Assembly: GCF_015710575.1 (NCBI RefSeq)
Contig: NZ_CP065373.1
Span: forward strand, 2,666,001 to 2,730,000
Source: Mycolicibacterium mengxianglii
GTDB lineage: Bacteria; Actinomycetota; Actinomycetes; Mycobacteriales; Mycobacteriaceae
Direction: 5' to 3'
DNA: 64,000 nucleotides
This document shows, in pieces, positions 50,974 through 59,053 of the stretch. The notes beneath the pieces were generated by a model. It saw nothing but the letters and a program-made list of their open reading frames with translations. It did no database searches and had not been told where the DNA came from. Positions within the stretch are counted from its first letter, which is position 1. Every line of letters starts with the position of its first letter. The translations under genes and the position numbers were made by a program.

Positions 50974-51568
50974 CGGACTCCGAGTTCTGCACCGGTACGC
51001 CGATCTCGTTGCTGAATGGCACGACGGCCTGACTGCGCTGGACCGCCAGGCCGGTGACGGGGACTTCGGCGACAACCTGCGAGAAGGTCTCACGCTCGCC
51101 CTGGTTGAGCTCGACAAGCCGCACAGCGAACAGCTCAACGACTTCCAGATCGCCGCGGAAGTGTTTCTCGATCATGTCGGCGGAACCAGCGGACCTCTCT
51201 TCGGCCTGCTGTTCCGGGGCATCGGCAGTCACGCCGACTTGGCGGAAGGCGTGGCCGAGGGATTGGCCGCGATTCAACGAGTCGGTGAAGCGAAGGTGGG
51301 TGACCGAACCCTCGTCGACGCACTGGCACCTGCTGCCGATGCGCTCGCCGGCGGCAAATCTCATGTCGAGGCTGCCGAGGCGGCGATCGCCGGTGCGGCT
51401 GCCACTGCTACCCAGCGGCCGAGGATGGGACGTGCCAGTTACGTCGGTGAACGCGCGTACGGCCACGCGGATGCGGGTGCAGTGGGGGTGGCGATGCTGT
51501 TCGTGGCCTTGTGCGGGGATGACGCCGCGGCCGCCGGACTTTCGCTGGACGACCTTCTGCCGTCCTGA
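50966..51568 (+). CDS. dhaL: Dihydroxyacetone kinase subunit DhaL
   Basis: 200 residues. The ADP-Mg site is GDGDFGDNL with Asp31, Asp33 and Asp36; GGTSGPLFG, GDRTLVDALAP and GRASYVGERAYGHADAGA follow as in all DhaL proteins. In the PTS-type system DhaL-ADP is rephosphorylated by DhaM. No DhaM gene lies in this window downstream, where the next gene is on the opposite strand. Relatives in actinobacteria may phosphorylate other trioses or tetroses. Confidence 0.9.
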   Translation: MFDGLRVLHRYADLVAEWHDGLTALDRQAGDGDFGDNLREGLTLALVELDKPHSEQLNDFQIAAEVFLDHVGGTSGPLFGLLFRGIGSHADLAEGVAEGLAAIQRVGEAKVGDRTLVDALAPAADALAGGKSHVEAAEAAIAGAAATATQRPRMGRASYVGERAYGHADAGAVGVAMLFVALCGDDAAAAGLSLDDLLPS

Positions 51569-51620
51569 TCTCGTCCCGAGACTCATCTCGCTCGGGGTTG
51601 CGGGGTGGCTTTGCCGGACG

Positions 51621-52436
51621 TCAGCCCTGCTCGTCGCGCCATTTCAGCATCTTCTCCACCGTGGAGAAATCGTAACCATCTGCGGTAGGCCAGATCTCAG
51701 TGAGAAACAGCGTTGCGCCGGCGGCCAAGTACTCTTCTGCACTGCGTTCGTCCCGCCAGTTCACTGAACGCTCTATGTCACCGTCGGCGCGTTCCGATTC
51801 TTCGGCCAGCTCGGCGAGCCGGGCCGTGGCGAGGCGGTAGTCATCGATCGGCAGCAGGGAGTGCCACACATCGGCGTGACGCGCGACAGCGGGCAGTGTG
51901 CGCTTCACACCGGAGCCGCCGATCAGGATGGGAATGTCGCGCACTGGAGCGGGATTCAGCTGCCTGAGCCGGTTCTCGATCCGCAACAGGTTCTCATCGA
52001 ACAGGTCCAGCCGCGATTTCACGGTACCGAAGTCGAATCCGTATGAGGTGTAGTCCGTTTCGTACCAGCCCGCACCCACGCCGAGAATCACTCGGCCGCC
52101 GCTGATGTGGTCGACGGTGCGGGCCATGTCAGCGAGCAGGTCAGGGTTGCGGTAGCCGATCCCGGTGACGAGCAGGCCGATCTCGGCCCGCGTGGTGATT
52201 TCACCCCACGACGCCAGTGCAGTCCAGCCCTCGAAGTTGTGTACGTTCTCGTGCACGTCGGCGAAGGCGGCGTTGCCATCGACGAGCTTCGCGAATTTTG
52301 GTGCGTGAAAGTGGTCGTATCCGAAGATCACGTCAGTACTCAGTTCGTCGGCATACATCACCGCGTGGCGCCACGTCCGATAATCGGGCGCTCCCGCCGG
52401 CATCAGTTGTACGCCGACTCGAATCGGTCGCGACAT
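51621..52436 (-). CDS. LLM class F420-dependent oxidoreductase
   Basis: 271 residues of the bacterial luciferase fold: RVGVQLMPAGAPDYRTWRHA, DVIFGYDHFHAPKF, EIGLLVTGIGYRNPDLLADM, ISGGRVILGVGAGWYETDY, IPILIGGSGVKRTLPAVARH ADVWH. The YRNP and GAGW features are typical of mycobacterial F420-dependent members. Reaction and substrate unknown. Confidence 0.86.
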   Translation of the reverse strand: MSRPIRVGVQLMPAGAPDYRTWRHAVMYADELSTDVIFGYDHFHAPKFAKLVDGNAAFADVHENVHNFEGWTALASWGEITTRAEIGLLVTGIGYRNPDLLADMARTVDHISGGRVILGVGAGWYETDYTSYGFDFGTVKSRLDLFDENLLRIENRLRQLNPAPVRDIPILIGGSGVKRTLPAVARHADVWHSLLPIDDYRLATARLAELAEESERADGDIERSVNWRDERSAEEYLAAGATLFLTEIWPTADGYDFSTVEKMLKWRDEQG

Positions 52437-52550
52437 CGATCGTCTCCTCGGTTGAGTATGGCTGTGCCAACGCCGCCCCCCGTCGTTTATTCCCAGGCGG
52501 CGCCGACAGCTTTCCGCCGGTTACCCGGCATCATTGTGGCCATCGCTGGT

Positions 52551-53153
52551 TCAGCAGCGGTGCGCCAGGACGTGGACTCCTGGAAAGCGGTGAATGGCGT
52601 CGGGGCGGTTGACGATCCGCCACTTTTCGGCGAAGCCGGTGTCAGCGAGTACGCGGCTGAGTTCGTCGGGGTGCCAGCGCCACGCCGGAGCCACCGCGTG
52701 GTCGAACGGCGTAGCCGCGCCGGGTGTGTCGGACGACTGCGACGCGATGAGTACCGGTGTTTCCGGACGAAGTCGACCTGCCCACAATCGCAGGATGTCG
52801 CTGACTTGATCGGGTGGGATGTGTATCAGGCTGAACCGGGCGATCACCGCAGAGATGGGTCCGGTGACACCTGCCATGGTTGCGTCGGTGTCGATGAAGT
52901 CCAGGTGGGGGTAGTTTCGGCGCGCGATGGCGAGCATGGCCGGGCTCGGGTCACATCCGATGACATCGAGCCCGCGACGAGCGATATCGGCGGTGACGTG
53001 GCCCAGGCCGCAACCCACATCGACGACAACACCCGTGGCGTGGATGTTCTCTACGAAGGCCTCTACGGCGTGTCGTTCGATAGGTGACTGGAAGGGGCCG
53101 GGGAACGTCTCGGCGTAGCGGTCGGCCAGCGCTTCATAACCTGGCTGCGTCAT
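52551..53153 (-). CDS. Class I SAM-dependent methyltransferase
   Basis: 200 residues from ATG 53153. The SAM site is VVVDVGCGLGHVTADIARRG with IGCDPSPAMLAIARR as motif II; FSLIHIPPDQVSDILRLWAG and PVLIASQSSDTPG follow. A small-molecule methyltransferase; acceptor unknown. It stands alone, divergent from the channel operon. Confidence 0.86.
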   Translation of the reverse strand: MTQPGYEALADRYAETFPGPFQSPIERHAVEAFVENIHATGVVVDVGCGLGHVTADIARRGLDVIGCDPSPAMLAIARRNYPHLDFIDTDATMAGVTGPISAVIARFSLIHIPPDQVSDILRLWAGRLRPETPVLIASQSSDTPGAATPFDHAVAPAWRWHPDELSRVLADTGFAEKWRIVNRPDAIHRFPGVHVLAHRC

Positions 53154-53365
53154 GAACAACCCCGTTTACGCGCGACAGCACACACGCCATGTCGACCTCC
53201 TCGATCGCGTGCCGCGATGCTACATCTGAGGTCCGGCACCCCTGCGGCTCTGTTGCGGCACTGACGAGACTCGCTCTTCTCCAGAACCGAACCGGGCCCA
53301 TGTGAGGCGCATGTGTGCTTACGATGCGTTGTGGTGCCACCGCAGCTGCGCACCGTAGGAGGGCG

Positions 53366-53752
53366 ATGAACCTCGAGAAGGTCGTTTTCGGATTCTTCGT
53401 GCTCTTCGCCGCGACGCTGAACTTCGGCTTCTTCCTCGGCGATATCGGCGACCCCGAACTGCACAACAGCTACGAGCTCTACGCCGCGGTGGTGGTGAAC
53501 CTCGTCGCGACAATCCTCAAGTTCGGTGACCGCACCCAGATCGGGGCGGTACACCTGGCCACCAGCCTGGTCGCCGACCTCCAGCTCATTTCCGCGACGC
53601 TCGTGTGGGGGTACGCCTCCTACGTCGCCACCGAGGGCCTGACCCGGGAGGCCACCGCCAGCGTGGTCTCCCTGTCCGGCGGCGCGCTGATGGCGAACAT
53701 CGTGTCGGTCGTCTTGCTGGTGGTCGAGACCGTGTCTTTTCAGCGCCGTTAG
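53366..53752 (+). CDS. Small integral membrane protein (DUF6394-like)
   Basis: 128 residues from ATG 53366, with AGGAGGG directly upstream. Four hydrophobic segments: VFGFFVLFAATLNFGFFLG, YELYAAVVVNLVATILKFG, ATSLVADLQLISATLVWGYA and GGALMANIVSVVLLVVETV. The pattern fits DUF6394, of unknown function. It precedes the K+ channel gene by 9 bases and is surely in the same operon, so an accessory-subunit role is plausible. Confidence 0.72.
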   Translation: MNLEKVVFGFFVLFAATLNFGFFLGDIGDPELHNSYELYAAVVVNLVATILKFGDRTQIGAVHLATSLVADLQLISATLVWGYASYVATEGLTREATASVVSLSGGALMANIVSVVLLVVETVSFQRR

Positions 53753-53761
53753 GAACCAGCC

Positions 53762-55570
53762 GTGAGCAATCCACTGCTGTTGTTCTGGTACCGCCTGTTC
53801 GCCACGGAGTCGGAGCACCGCTCGCCGCGCTGGCGGGTGCCGATGTCCACCTCCCGGAATGCTTCGGCCACAATCTTTTTGGTCATGCGCCGGATGAGGG
53901 TGCCGCTGATCGTCATGATCGTGATTTTCGCAATCACCACCCTGGGTCTCACGCTGATCCCCGGCCAGGATGCGCAGGGCCACCCGTGGCGCATGGGCTT
54001 CTTCGATGCCTTCTATGTGATGAGCTATACCGGCTCTACCATCGGCTTCGGCGAGATCCCATACCCGTTCACCTACAACCAGCGCATGTGGTTGACGATC
54101 TCGATCTACCTCACGGTGGTGGGCTGGGCCTACGCAATCGGATCACTTCTGGCCCTGCTGCAGGAGCGTGGTTTTCGGCAGGCGATCGCCCTGCAACACT
54201 TCACGCGCAAGGTCGACCGGATGCGCGAACCGTTCCTACTCATCGTCGGATACGGGCGCACCGGTGAGCTCCTGGCCCGCTCGCTGGATGCGCTGGGACG
54301 ACGCTTCGTGGTGATCGACAGCGACGACGCGCGAATTGATGACCTCGACATGGACTCGTACCACGCGGACGTGCCCGGCCTCGTCGCCGATGGCGGCGAC
54401 CCCGGACACCTGGCCATCGCGGGCCTGGACCTGCCGTCCTGCGAGGGCGTGCTAGCGCTGACCGACGATGACGAGGCCAACCTGGCCGTCGTGCAGGCCA
54501 CGGCGTTGCTGCGGCCCGATCTCCTCGTGATCAGCCGCGCGGTCTCGCCGGCGACAGCTGAACGGATGCGCGCCTTCGGCACGCCGACCGTCGTCAACCC
54601 GTTCGATCGGTTTGGCGATCACCTCCGCGTGGCGCTACGCGCCCCGGCCTCTTATCAGCTCATGACCTGGCTGGAGAGCGGGCCCGGCGCCCGGCTGCCA
54701 CCCCGCGGGTCGCCGCCGTCGAACGGGCACTGGGTGATCTGCGGCTACGGCCGCTTCGGTCGGGAGGTTACGCAGGACCTGCGGGCGGAGGGTCTGGACG
54801 TGACCGTGGTCGAGTCTGAGGACGTGGCCGAGGAACGCCCGGACACCATCGCCGGGTACGGCTATGAACCGGGCGTTCTGACCCGGGCCGGGATCGAACG
54901 CGCCGTCGGGTTCGTAGCCGGCACAGACAACGACACCACCAACCTCTCGCTGATCGCTTCGGCCCGGCGAGCCAACCCGACGTTGTTCGTTGCGGCGCGG
55001 CAGAACAAGGCGGCCAGTGCGCCGCTGTTCGCGGCCGTGGACGTTGACTCGATGCTGGTCCCGGCAGATGTTGTCGCACACGAGGTGTACGCGCTTCTGG
55101 CCACGCCCCTGATGTGGCGGTTCCTCCGTGAGGTGCCCCGGCGCGAAGATGCCTGGGCCGCCGCCATCATCGACCGACTGACGCTCCTGTGTGGGGAGCA
55201 GTTGCAGGCGGTGTGGAAAGTGCGGCTGACGGCGACAGAGGCCCCAGCCTTGAAAGCGTGGCTCGCCGAGGGCGGGGCGCGCCTGGGGGACCTGCTGCGC
55301 AATCCCGACGACCGCGACGAGCCGCTGCACGCGGTCCCGCTGCTGCTGGCCCGCGCCGCCGGGGGTGGCGACGACTCGGGATTCGTGCTGGCTCCGGACG
55401 ATGATGTGGTGCTGGCTCCGGACGACGAGCTGCTGCTGGTCGGCTGGCCGTCCGCGCGTCGCCTTCTCGACGCCACGCTCCTGGTCGACGCCACCCGGGA
55501 GTACGTCGTGCACGGACGGCACGTGCCCTCCAGTTGGGTTTGGCGCAAGCTCAGCCGTCGTACCGCCTAG
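53762..55570 (+). CDS. Potassium channel with two TrkA-N (RCK) domains
   Basis: 602 residues from GTG 53762 with AGGA upstream. Membrane helix 1 is near residues 47-66, the pore helix and filter YTGSTIGFGEIP near 89-100 (filter TIGFGE 93-98), and helix 2 near 109-131. Two NAD-binding Rossmann domains follow: VGYGRTGELLARSL at ~162 and ICGYGRFGREVTQDL at ~326. A C-terminal TrkA-C-like region ends the chain. One polypeptide thus carries the two RCK domains of a GsuK-type gating ring. Nucleotide-gated K+ flux is the likely role. Confidence 0.88.
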   Translation: MSNPLLLFWYRLFATESEHRSPRWRVPMSTSRNASATIFLVMRRMRVPLIVMIVIFAITTLGLTLIPGQDAQGHPWRMGFFDAFYVMSYTGSTIGFGEIPYPFTYNQRMWLTISIYLTVVGWAYAIGSLLALLQERGFRQAIALQHFTRKVDRMREPFLLIVGYGRTGELLARSLDALGRRFVVIDSDDARIDDLDMDSYHADVPGLVADGGDPGHLAIAGLDLPSCEGVLALTDDDEANLAVVQATALLRPDLLVISRAVSPATAERMRAFGTPTVVNPFDRFGDHLRVALRAPASYQLMTWLESGPGARLPPRGSPPSNGHWVICGYGRFGREVTQDLRAEGLDVTVVESEDVAEERPDTIAGYGYEPGVLTRAGIERAVGFVAGTDNDTTNLSLIASARRANPTLFVAARQNKAASAPLFAAVDVDSMLVPADVVAHEVYALLATPLMWRFLREVPRREDAWAAAIIDRLTLLCGEQLQAVWKVRLTATEAPALKAWLAEGGARLGDLLRNPDDRDEPLHAVPLLLARAAGGGDDSGFVLAPDDDVVLAPDDELLLVGWPSARRLLDATLLVDATREYVVHGRHVPSSWVWRKLSRRTA

Positions 55571-55728
55571 GCTCCCGCACGTCCGCCAGATGCAAAGCGC
55601 CGCGGTTGAAACCGATCCGACGGTGTTCCTGCGGTGGGGGCTGCGTAACAGCTCAGACGCAGACAGGGGAGCAGCCCTGGCGGCAGGACCGAACGTGACA
55701 ATGGCGTCTGCGCAGCCCTCCCTGCTCG

Positions 55729-55734
55729 GCTAGC
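55729..55734. repeat. IS481 target-site duplication, left copy
   Basis: GCTAGC immediately before the left inverted repeat; the same six bases follow the right end at 56823-56828. It matches the N-CTAG-N hexamer preferred by IS481. Confidence 0.85.
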
Positions 55735-56822
55735 TGTACTGACCACGGACGTTAGGTACGGCGTGGCGTGGTGACATGAAGAAGACCTCCGAGTGAAGTG
55801 CGAGCTGTCTAGGAACGCACCAACCCTCTCGGAGGTCTTCGTGTCCCACCGTAATGCCCCATTGTCAGAAACCGGTCGTCTGCGCCTGGCTCGTTGCGTC
55901 GTCGAAGACGGCTGGACGCTGCGCCGGGCCGCGGAGCGCTTTCAGGTCGCGGTCACCACGGCCCAGCGCTGGGCGGCCCGATACCGCGAGCTGGGGCCGG
56001 CCGGTATGGCCGATCGCAGCTCACGCCCGCACCACAGCCCGAATCAAACCCCGGCCCGCACTGAGCGACGGATCATCAAAGTCCGGGTCACGCGCAGGTG
56101 GGGACCAGCCCGAATCGGTTATCTGCTGGGCATTCATCCCTCCACGGTGCACCGCGTGCTGACGCGTTACGGGATTGCCAGGCTGCGCTGGTTAGACCGC
56201 CCGACCGGCCGGGTCGTGCGTCGCATCGAAACGGCTGCGGTTGGCGAACTGGTCCACATCGACGTCAAGAAAGTCGGCAAGATTCCCGACGGCGGTGGGT
56301 GGCGTATGCGGGGCCGTGCCATCGGGAAACGCAACTCGCAAGCTCATAAAACCGGAGTCCGCAGTAAGCATCGCCACCCGGTGCGCGGTTATCACTTCCT
56401 GCACACCGCCATCGACGCCCACTCGCGGCTGGTCTACAGCGAGCTGCTTGCCGACGAACGCAAAGAGACTGCCGCGGGGTTCTGGATTCGCGCCAACGCC
56501 TGGTTCAACCAATGCGGCATCATCGTCTCAAAGGTGTTGACCGACAATGGTTCCTGCTATCGGTCACACGCATTCCGGGACGCACTTGGTGATATCGAAC
56601 ACCGACGAACCCGCCCCTATCGGCCCCAGACCAACGGCAAGGTCGAACGCTTCCACCGCACCCTGGCCGACGAGTGGGCCTACGCCCGGCTCTACACCAG
56701 CGACACCGAACGCTGCGCCGAATACCCCCGCTGGCTGCACACCTACAATCATCACCGCGGCCACACCGCACTCGGCGGTCAACCACCCGCCAGCCGCGTA
56801 CCCAACCTCTCAGGTCAGTACA
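55735..56822 (+). mobile_element. IS481-family insertion sequence (1088 bases)
   Basis: Ends are TGTACTGACC (55735-55744) and its exact reverse complement GGTCAGTACA (56813-56822). Both are flanked by GCTAGC, giving a clean 6-base duplication at a CTAG target. One transposase gene fills the element. Intact ends, intact gene and undecayed duplication indicate a recent insertion, between the K+ channel gene and the BetI-like regulator. Confidence 0.92.
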
Positions 56823-56827
56823 GCTAG
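55841..56827 (+). CDS. IS481 family transposase
   Basis: 328 residues from GTG 55841 with GGAGG upstream. The N-terminal HTH is SETGRLRLARCVVEDGWTLR RAAERFQVAVTTAQRWAARY. The DDE core has GELVHIDVKKVG, VLTDNGSCYRSHAF and QTNGKVERFHRTLADEW. The stop codon TAG (56825-56827) lies outside the right inverted repeat, inside the duplicated CTAG target, so the element borrows its stop from the insertion site. Confidence 0.94.
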   Translation: MSHRNAPLSETGRLRLARCVVEDGWTLRRAAERFQVAVTTAQRWAARYRELGPAGMADRSSRPHHSPNQTPARTERRIIKVRVTRRWGPARIGYLLGIHPSTVHRVLTRYGIARLRWLDRPTGRVVRRIETAAVGELVHIDVKKVGKIPDGGGWRMRGRAIGKRNSQAHKTGVRSKHRHPVRGYHFLHTAIDAHSRLVYSELLADERKETAAGFWIRANAWFNQCGIIVSKVLTDNGSCYRSHAFRDALGDIEHRRTRPYRPQTNGKVERFHRTLADEWAYARLYTSDTERCAEYPRWLHTYNHHRGHTALGGQPPASRVPNLSGQYS

Positions 56828-56828
56828 C
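56823..56828. repeat. IS481 target-site duplication, right copy
   Basis: GCTAGC directly after the right inverted repeat, identical to 55729-55734. It provides the stop codon of the transposase. Confidence 0.85.
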
Positions 56829-56906
56829 CGTAGCCTTCCTGCCTGACCTCAGCGAGCTCAATATGATCCATTGAGTGAGCGCGGGCAGCGCTGCGCGAAT
56901 CGCAAC

Positions 56907-57551
56907 TCACGGCTGGAAGGGATACGCCTCGATCAGCGGCGGTGGGACGGGCGAGATGATTCCGGATAGGAACTCGACGCCTAGGTCCCTCACCGCGTCG
57001 AATCCGTAGTACTGCGGGAACAGCACCGAATAGGCGGAGACGCCGTCGATGAATGCCATGAGCAACTTGGCAATGGACTCGTCACTCCCGTCGTGAATGA
57101 GCAAGCCATCGGAGCGGCATCCCGCGATCAACGGCATCCACCACTCGGCCATCTCGGTCTCGAGTACCCCGGTGCGGGCGGCAAGTAGATCGTCGGTCGT
57201 GACGGCCTGTCCCCAGAAGTTCAGCTCGACCTCGGCCTCGGTGCGCCGTTCGTCATCGAGGGGCAGCATCCAATCAAAGATGGTGCGTAGCTTGGCGGCC
57301 GCCGGTTCGTTCTGGGCGTCGGACAGCAGTTCGTCCACCTTCTCCTTGAGTCGGGAGAACGTCAGCTGGTGTGCGGCATGCAGAACGTCGGCCTTGCTGG
57401 AAAAGTAATGCGCGACAATCCCGTGCGAGTAACCCGCTTCGGCTGCGATTAGACCGACGGTGGTGTTGTGGAGACCCACCCGGCAGATGACACGCCACGT
57501 GGCGCCGATGAGCTCCTTGCGGCGCTCCTCGTGGTCAACGATCTTGGGCAC
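56907..57551 (-). CDS. BetI-like TetR family regulator
   Basis: 214 residues from GTG 57551 (PKIVDHEERRKELIGATWRV), the usual BetI-type start; a TTG at 57572 is possible. HTH: NTTVGLIAAEAGYSHGIVAH YFSSKADVLHAAH. The C-terminal domain has EVELNFWGQAVTTDDL, typical of the BetI C-domain. Divergent from the aminotransferase-ABC-Dmm operon and probably its repressor. Confidence 0.86.
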   Translation of the reverse strand: MPKIVDHEERRKELIGATWRVICRVGLHNTTVGLIAAEAGYSHGIVAHYFSSKADVLHAAHQLTFSRLKEKVDELLSDAQNEPAAAKLRTIFDWMLPLDDERRTEAEVELNFWGQAVTTDDLLAARTGVLETEMAEWWMPLIAGCRSDGLLIHDGSDESIAKLLMAFIDGVSAYSVLFPQYYGFDAVRDLGVEFLSGIISPVPPPLIEAYPFQP

Positions 57552-57656
57552 TTCGCCTGCCGTGGTGGACAACAGAGCGTTCGAGGGGCGCTATCACGCG
57601 CCTGTGGTGGCCACGGAATGAGGAGGACATATTCGGTAAAGATACCTGTTTTATTT

Positions 57657-57666
57657 TGGACGTCCA
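57657..57666. promoter_or_regulatory. Operator palindrome of the BetI-like regulator
   Basis: TGGACGTCCA, a perfect palindrome in an AT-rich patch (57640-57680) between the divergent regulator and the aminotransferase gene, 47 bases before the ATG at 57713. GGACGTCC-type cores fit BetI-like TetR proteins. Confidence 0.5.
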
Positions 57667-57712
57667 TCTAATATAGTTCCGGAAAACTCATCCGACACCA
57701 GGAGTAGACCGC

Positions 57713-59013
57713 ATGCTGACGACTTCACCCGATCAGGACACCGCGTATGAAGGCGGCCTCCTCGGGGAATGTCCTCCAATTTCCGAGTCAACCCCTTCAC
57801 TGGACGGCGGCTCAACGTGCAGCGAGCCGAAGGCTGCCGCATCCAGACCGACGAGGGCGAGTTCATTGACATGTTCATGGCTCACGGCAGCAACGTCGTC
57901 GGCCATGGTCGCCCCGAGGTGGTCGACGCTATTAAAGAGAGCCTCGGCACCGGTGTGATCGCCGGCTACGAGACCGGGCTCGGCGCAGAGGTGGCCAGCA
58001 TCCTCACGCAGCTGGTGCCCTCGGCTCAGGCCGTTCGCTTCGTCGCCTCCGGTAGTGAGGCCGCGCACGCAATGATGCGGATCGCCCGCGCATATACGCA
58101 GCGCGACATCATCATTCGCATCGACGGCCACTTCCACGGCGGCAGTGACTACGCGATGTTCAATCAACTGGCACCCGCGATCGACGCCGACAACCCCGGC
58201 GGCCAGGTGTCCAGGCCGATCATCCGCACCGGTGGGGTGCCCGCCGTTGTCGCCGACACCATCGCAGTCGTGCCGTGGCAGGACATCGACGCTCTGCATA
58301 CCGCGTTTGCGGCCTACGAGGGCCGGGTAGCAGGCGTACTGCTCACCCCGATTGACTACAACAACGGGTGCATCGTCCCCGAGCGCGACTACCTGGCGCA
58401 GGTGCGCGATGCCGCAACAGCCCACGGCGCCGTCCTGATGTTCGACGAGGTGCTGTCGGGCTTCAAGACCGGAACCGACTGCGCGCAAGGGATGTTTGGC
58501 GTCACTCCGGATTTGACCGCACTATCCAAGGCACTTAGCAGCTCGATGCCGCTGTCGGCGATTGTCGGCAGCGTCGACGTGATGTCGACCGTCATGCGCC
58601 CCGGACTGACAGGCACGATCCAAGGCGGTACCTACGCGGGAAACATCCCTGGCTTGGCTGCAGCCAAGGCGACGCTTGACCTCGTCCGCGCGCCCGACTT
58701 CTACCCGAGCCTGTACGACCGCGCCGAGGCGTTTTACCGCGACCTGAGGGACATGTTCGCGCGGGTCGGCCTGCCTGCCACGGTCCAGCACGCGGGATGT
58801 GGATTCGGCATTTACGTCGGCACGACCGAACCCGTCGTGAACTACGCCCAGGTTCGCGAATTCGACGGTGAACTGCGCAGGCAGTTCTTCGCGGCGTGCA
58901 TCGCCAACGGCGTCTACTTCCACACCGACTTCACGGTGTCGGACGCGCACACCCCCGAGGATCTCCACGAGGTCCTCACTCGCATGGAACACGCCGCCAA
59001 GACCGTCGTCTAA
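57713..59013 (+). CDS. Class III aminotransferase (glutamate-1-semialdehyde aminomutase-like), with probable frameshift in first 20 codons
   Basis: ATG 57713 has AGGAG 8 bases upstream and begins MLTTSPDQDTAYEGGLLG, as expected for the family N-terminus. At the GGGG run 57764-57767 the frame must shift one base to continue SSNFRVNPFTGRRLNV; the span is one base short of full codons. As read, translation from ATG 57769 gives 414 residues. The core is intact: VVGHGRPEVVDAI, RFVASGSEAAHAMMRIARA, HFHGGSDYAM, MFDEVLSGFKTG with the PLP-contact Asp, TALSKALSSSMPLSAI with the Schiff-base Lys. It transfers or shifts an amino group on an unknown substrate and leads the amine operon. Confidence 0.8.
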
Positions 59014-59053
59014 CCCCCCAACCTCCCCTTCTCCCCGAACGTAAGGACCTGCC

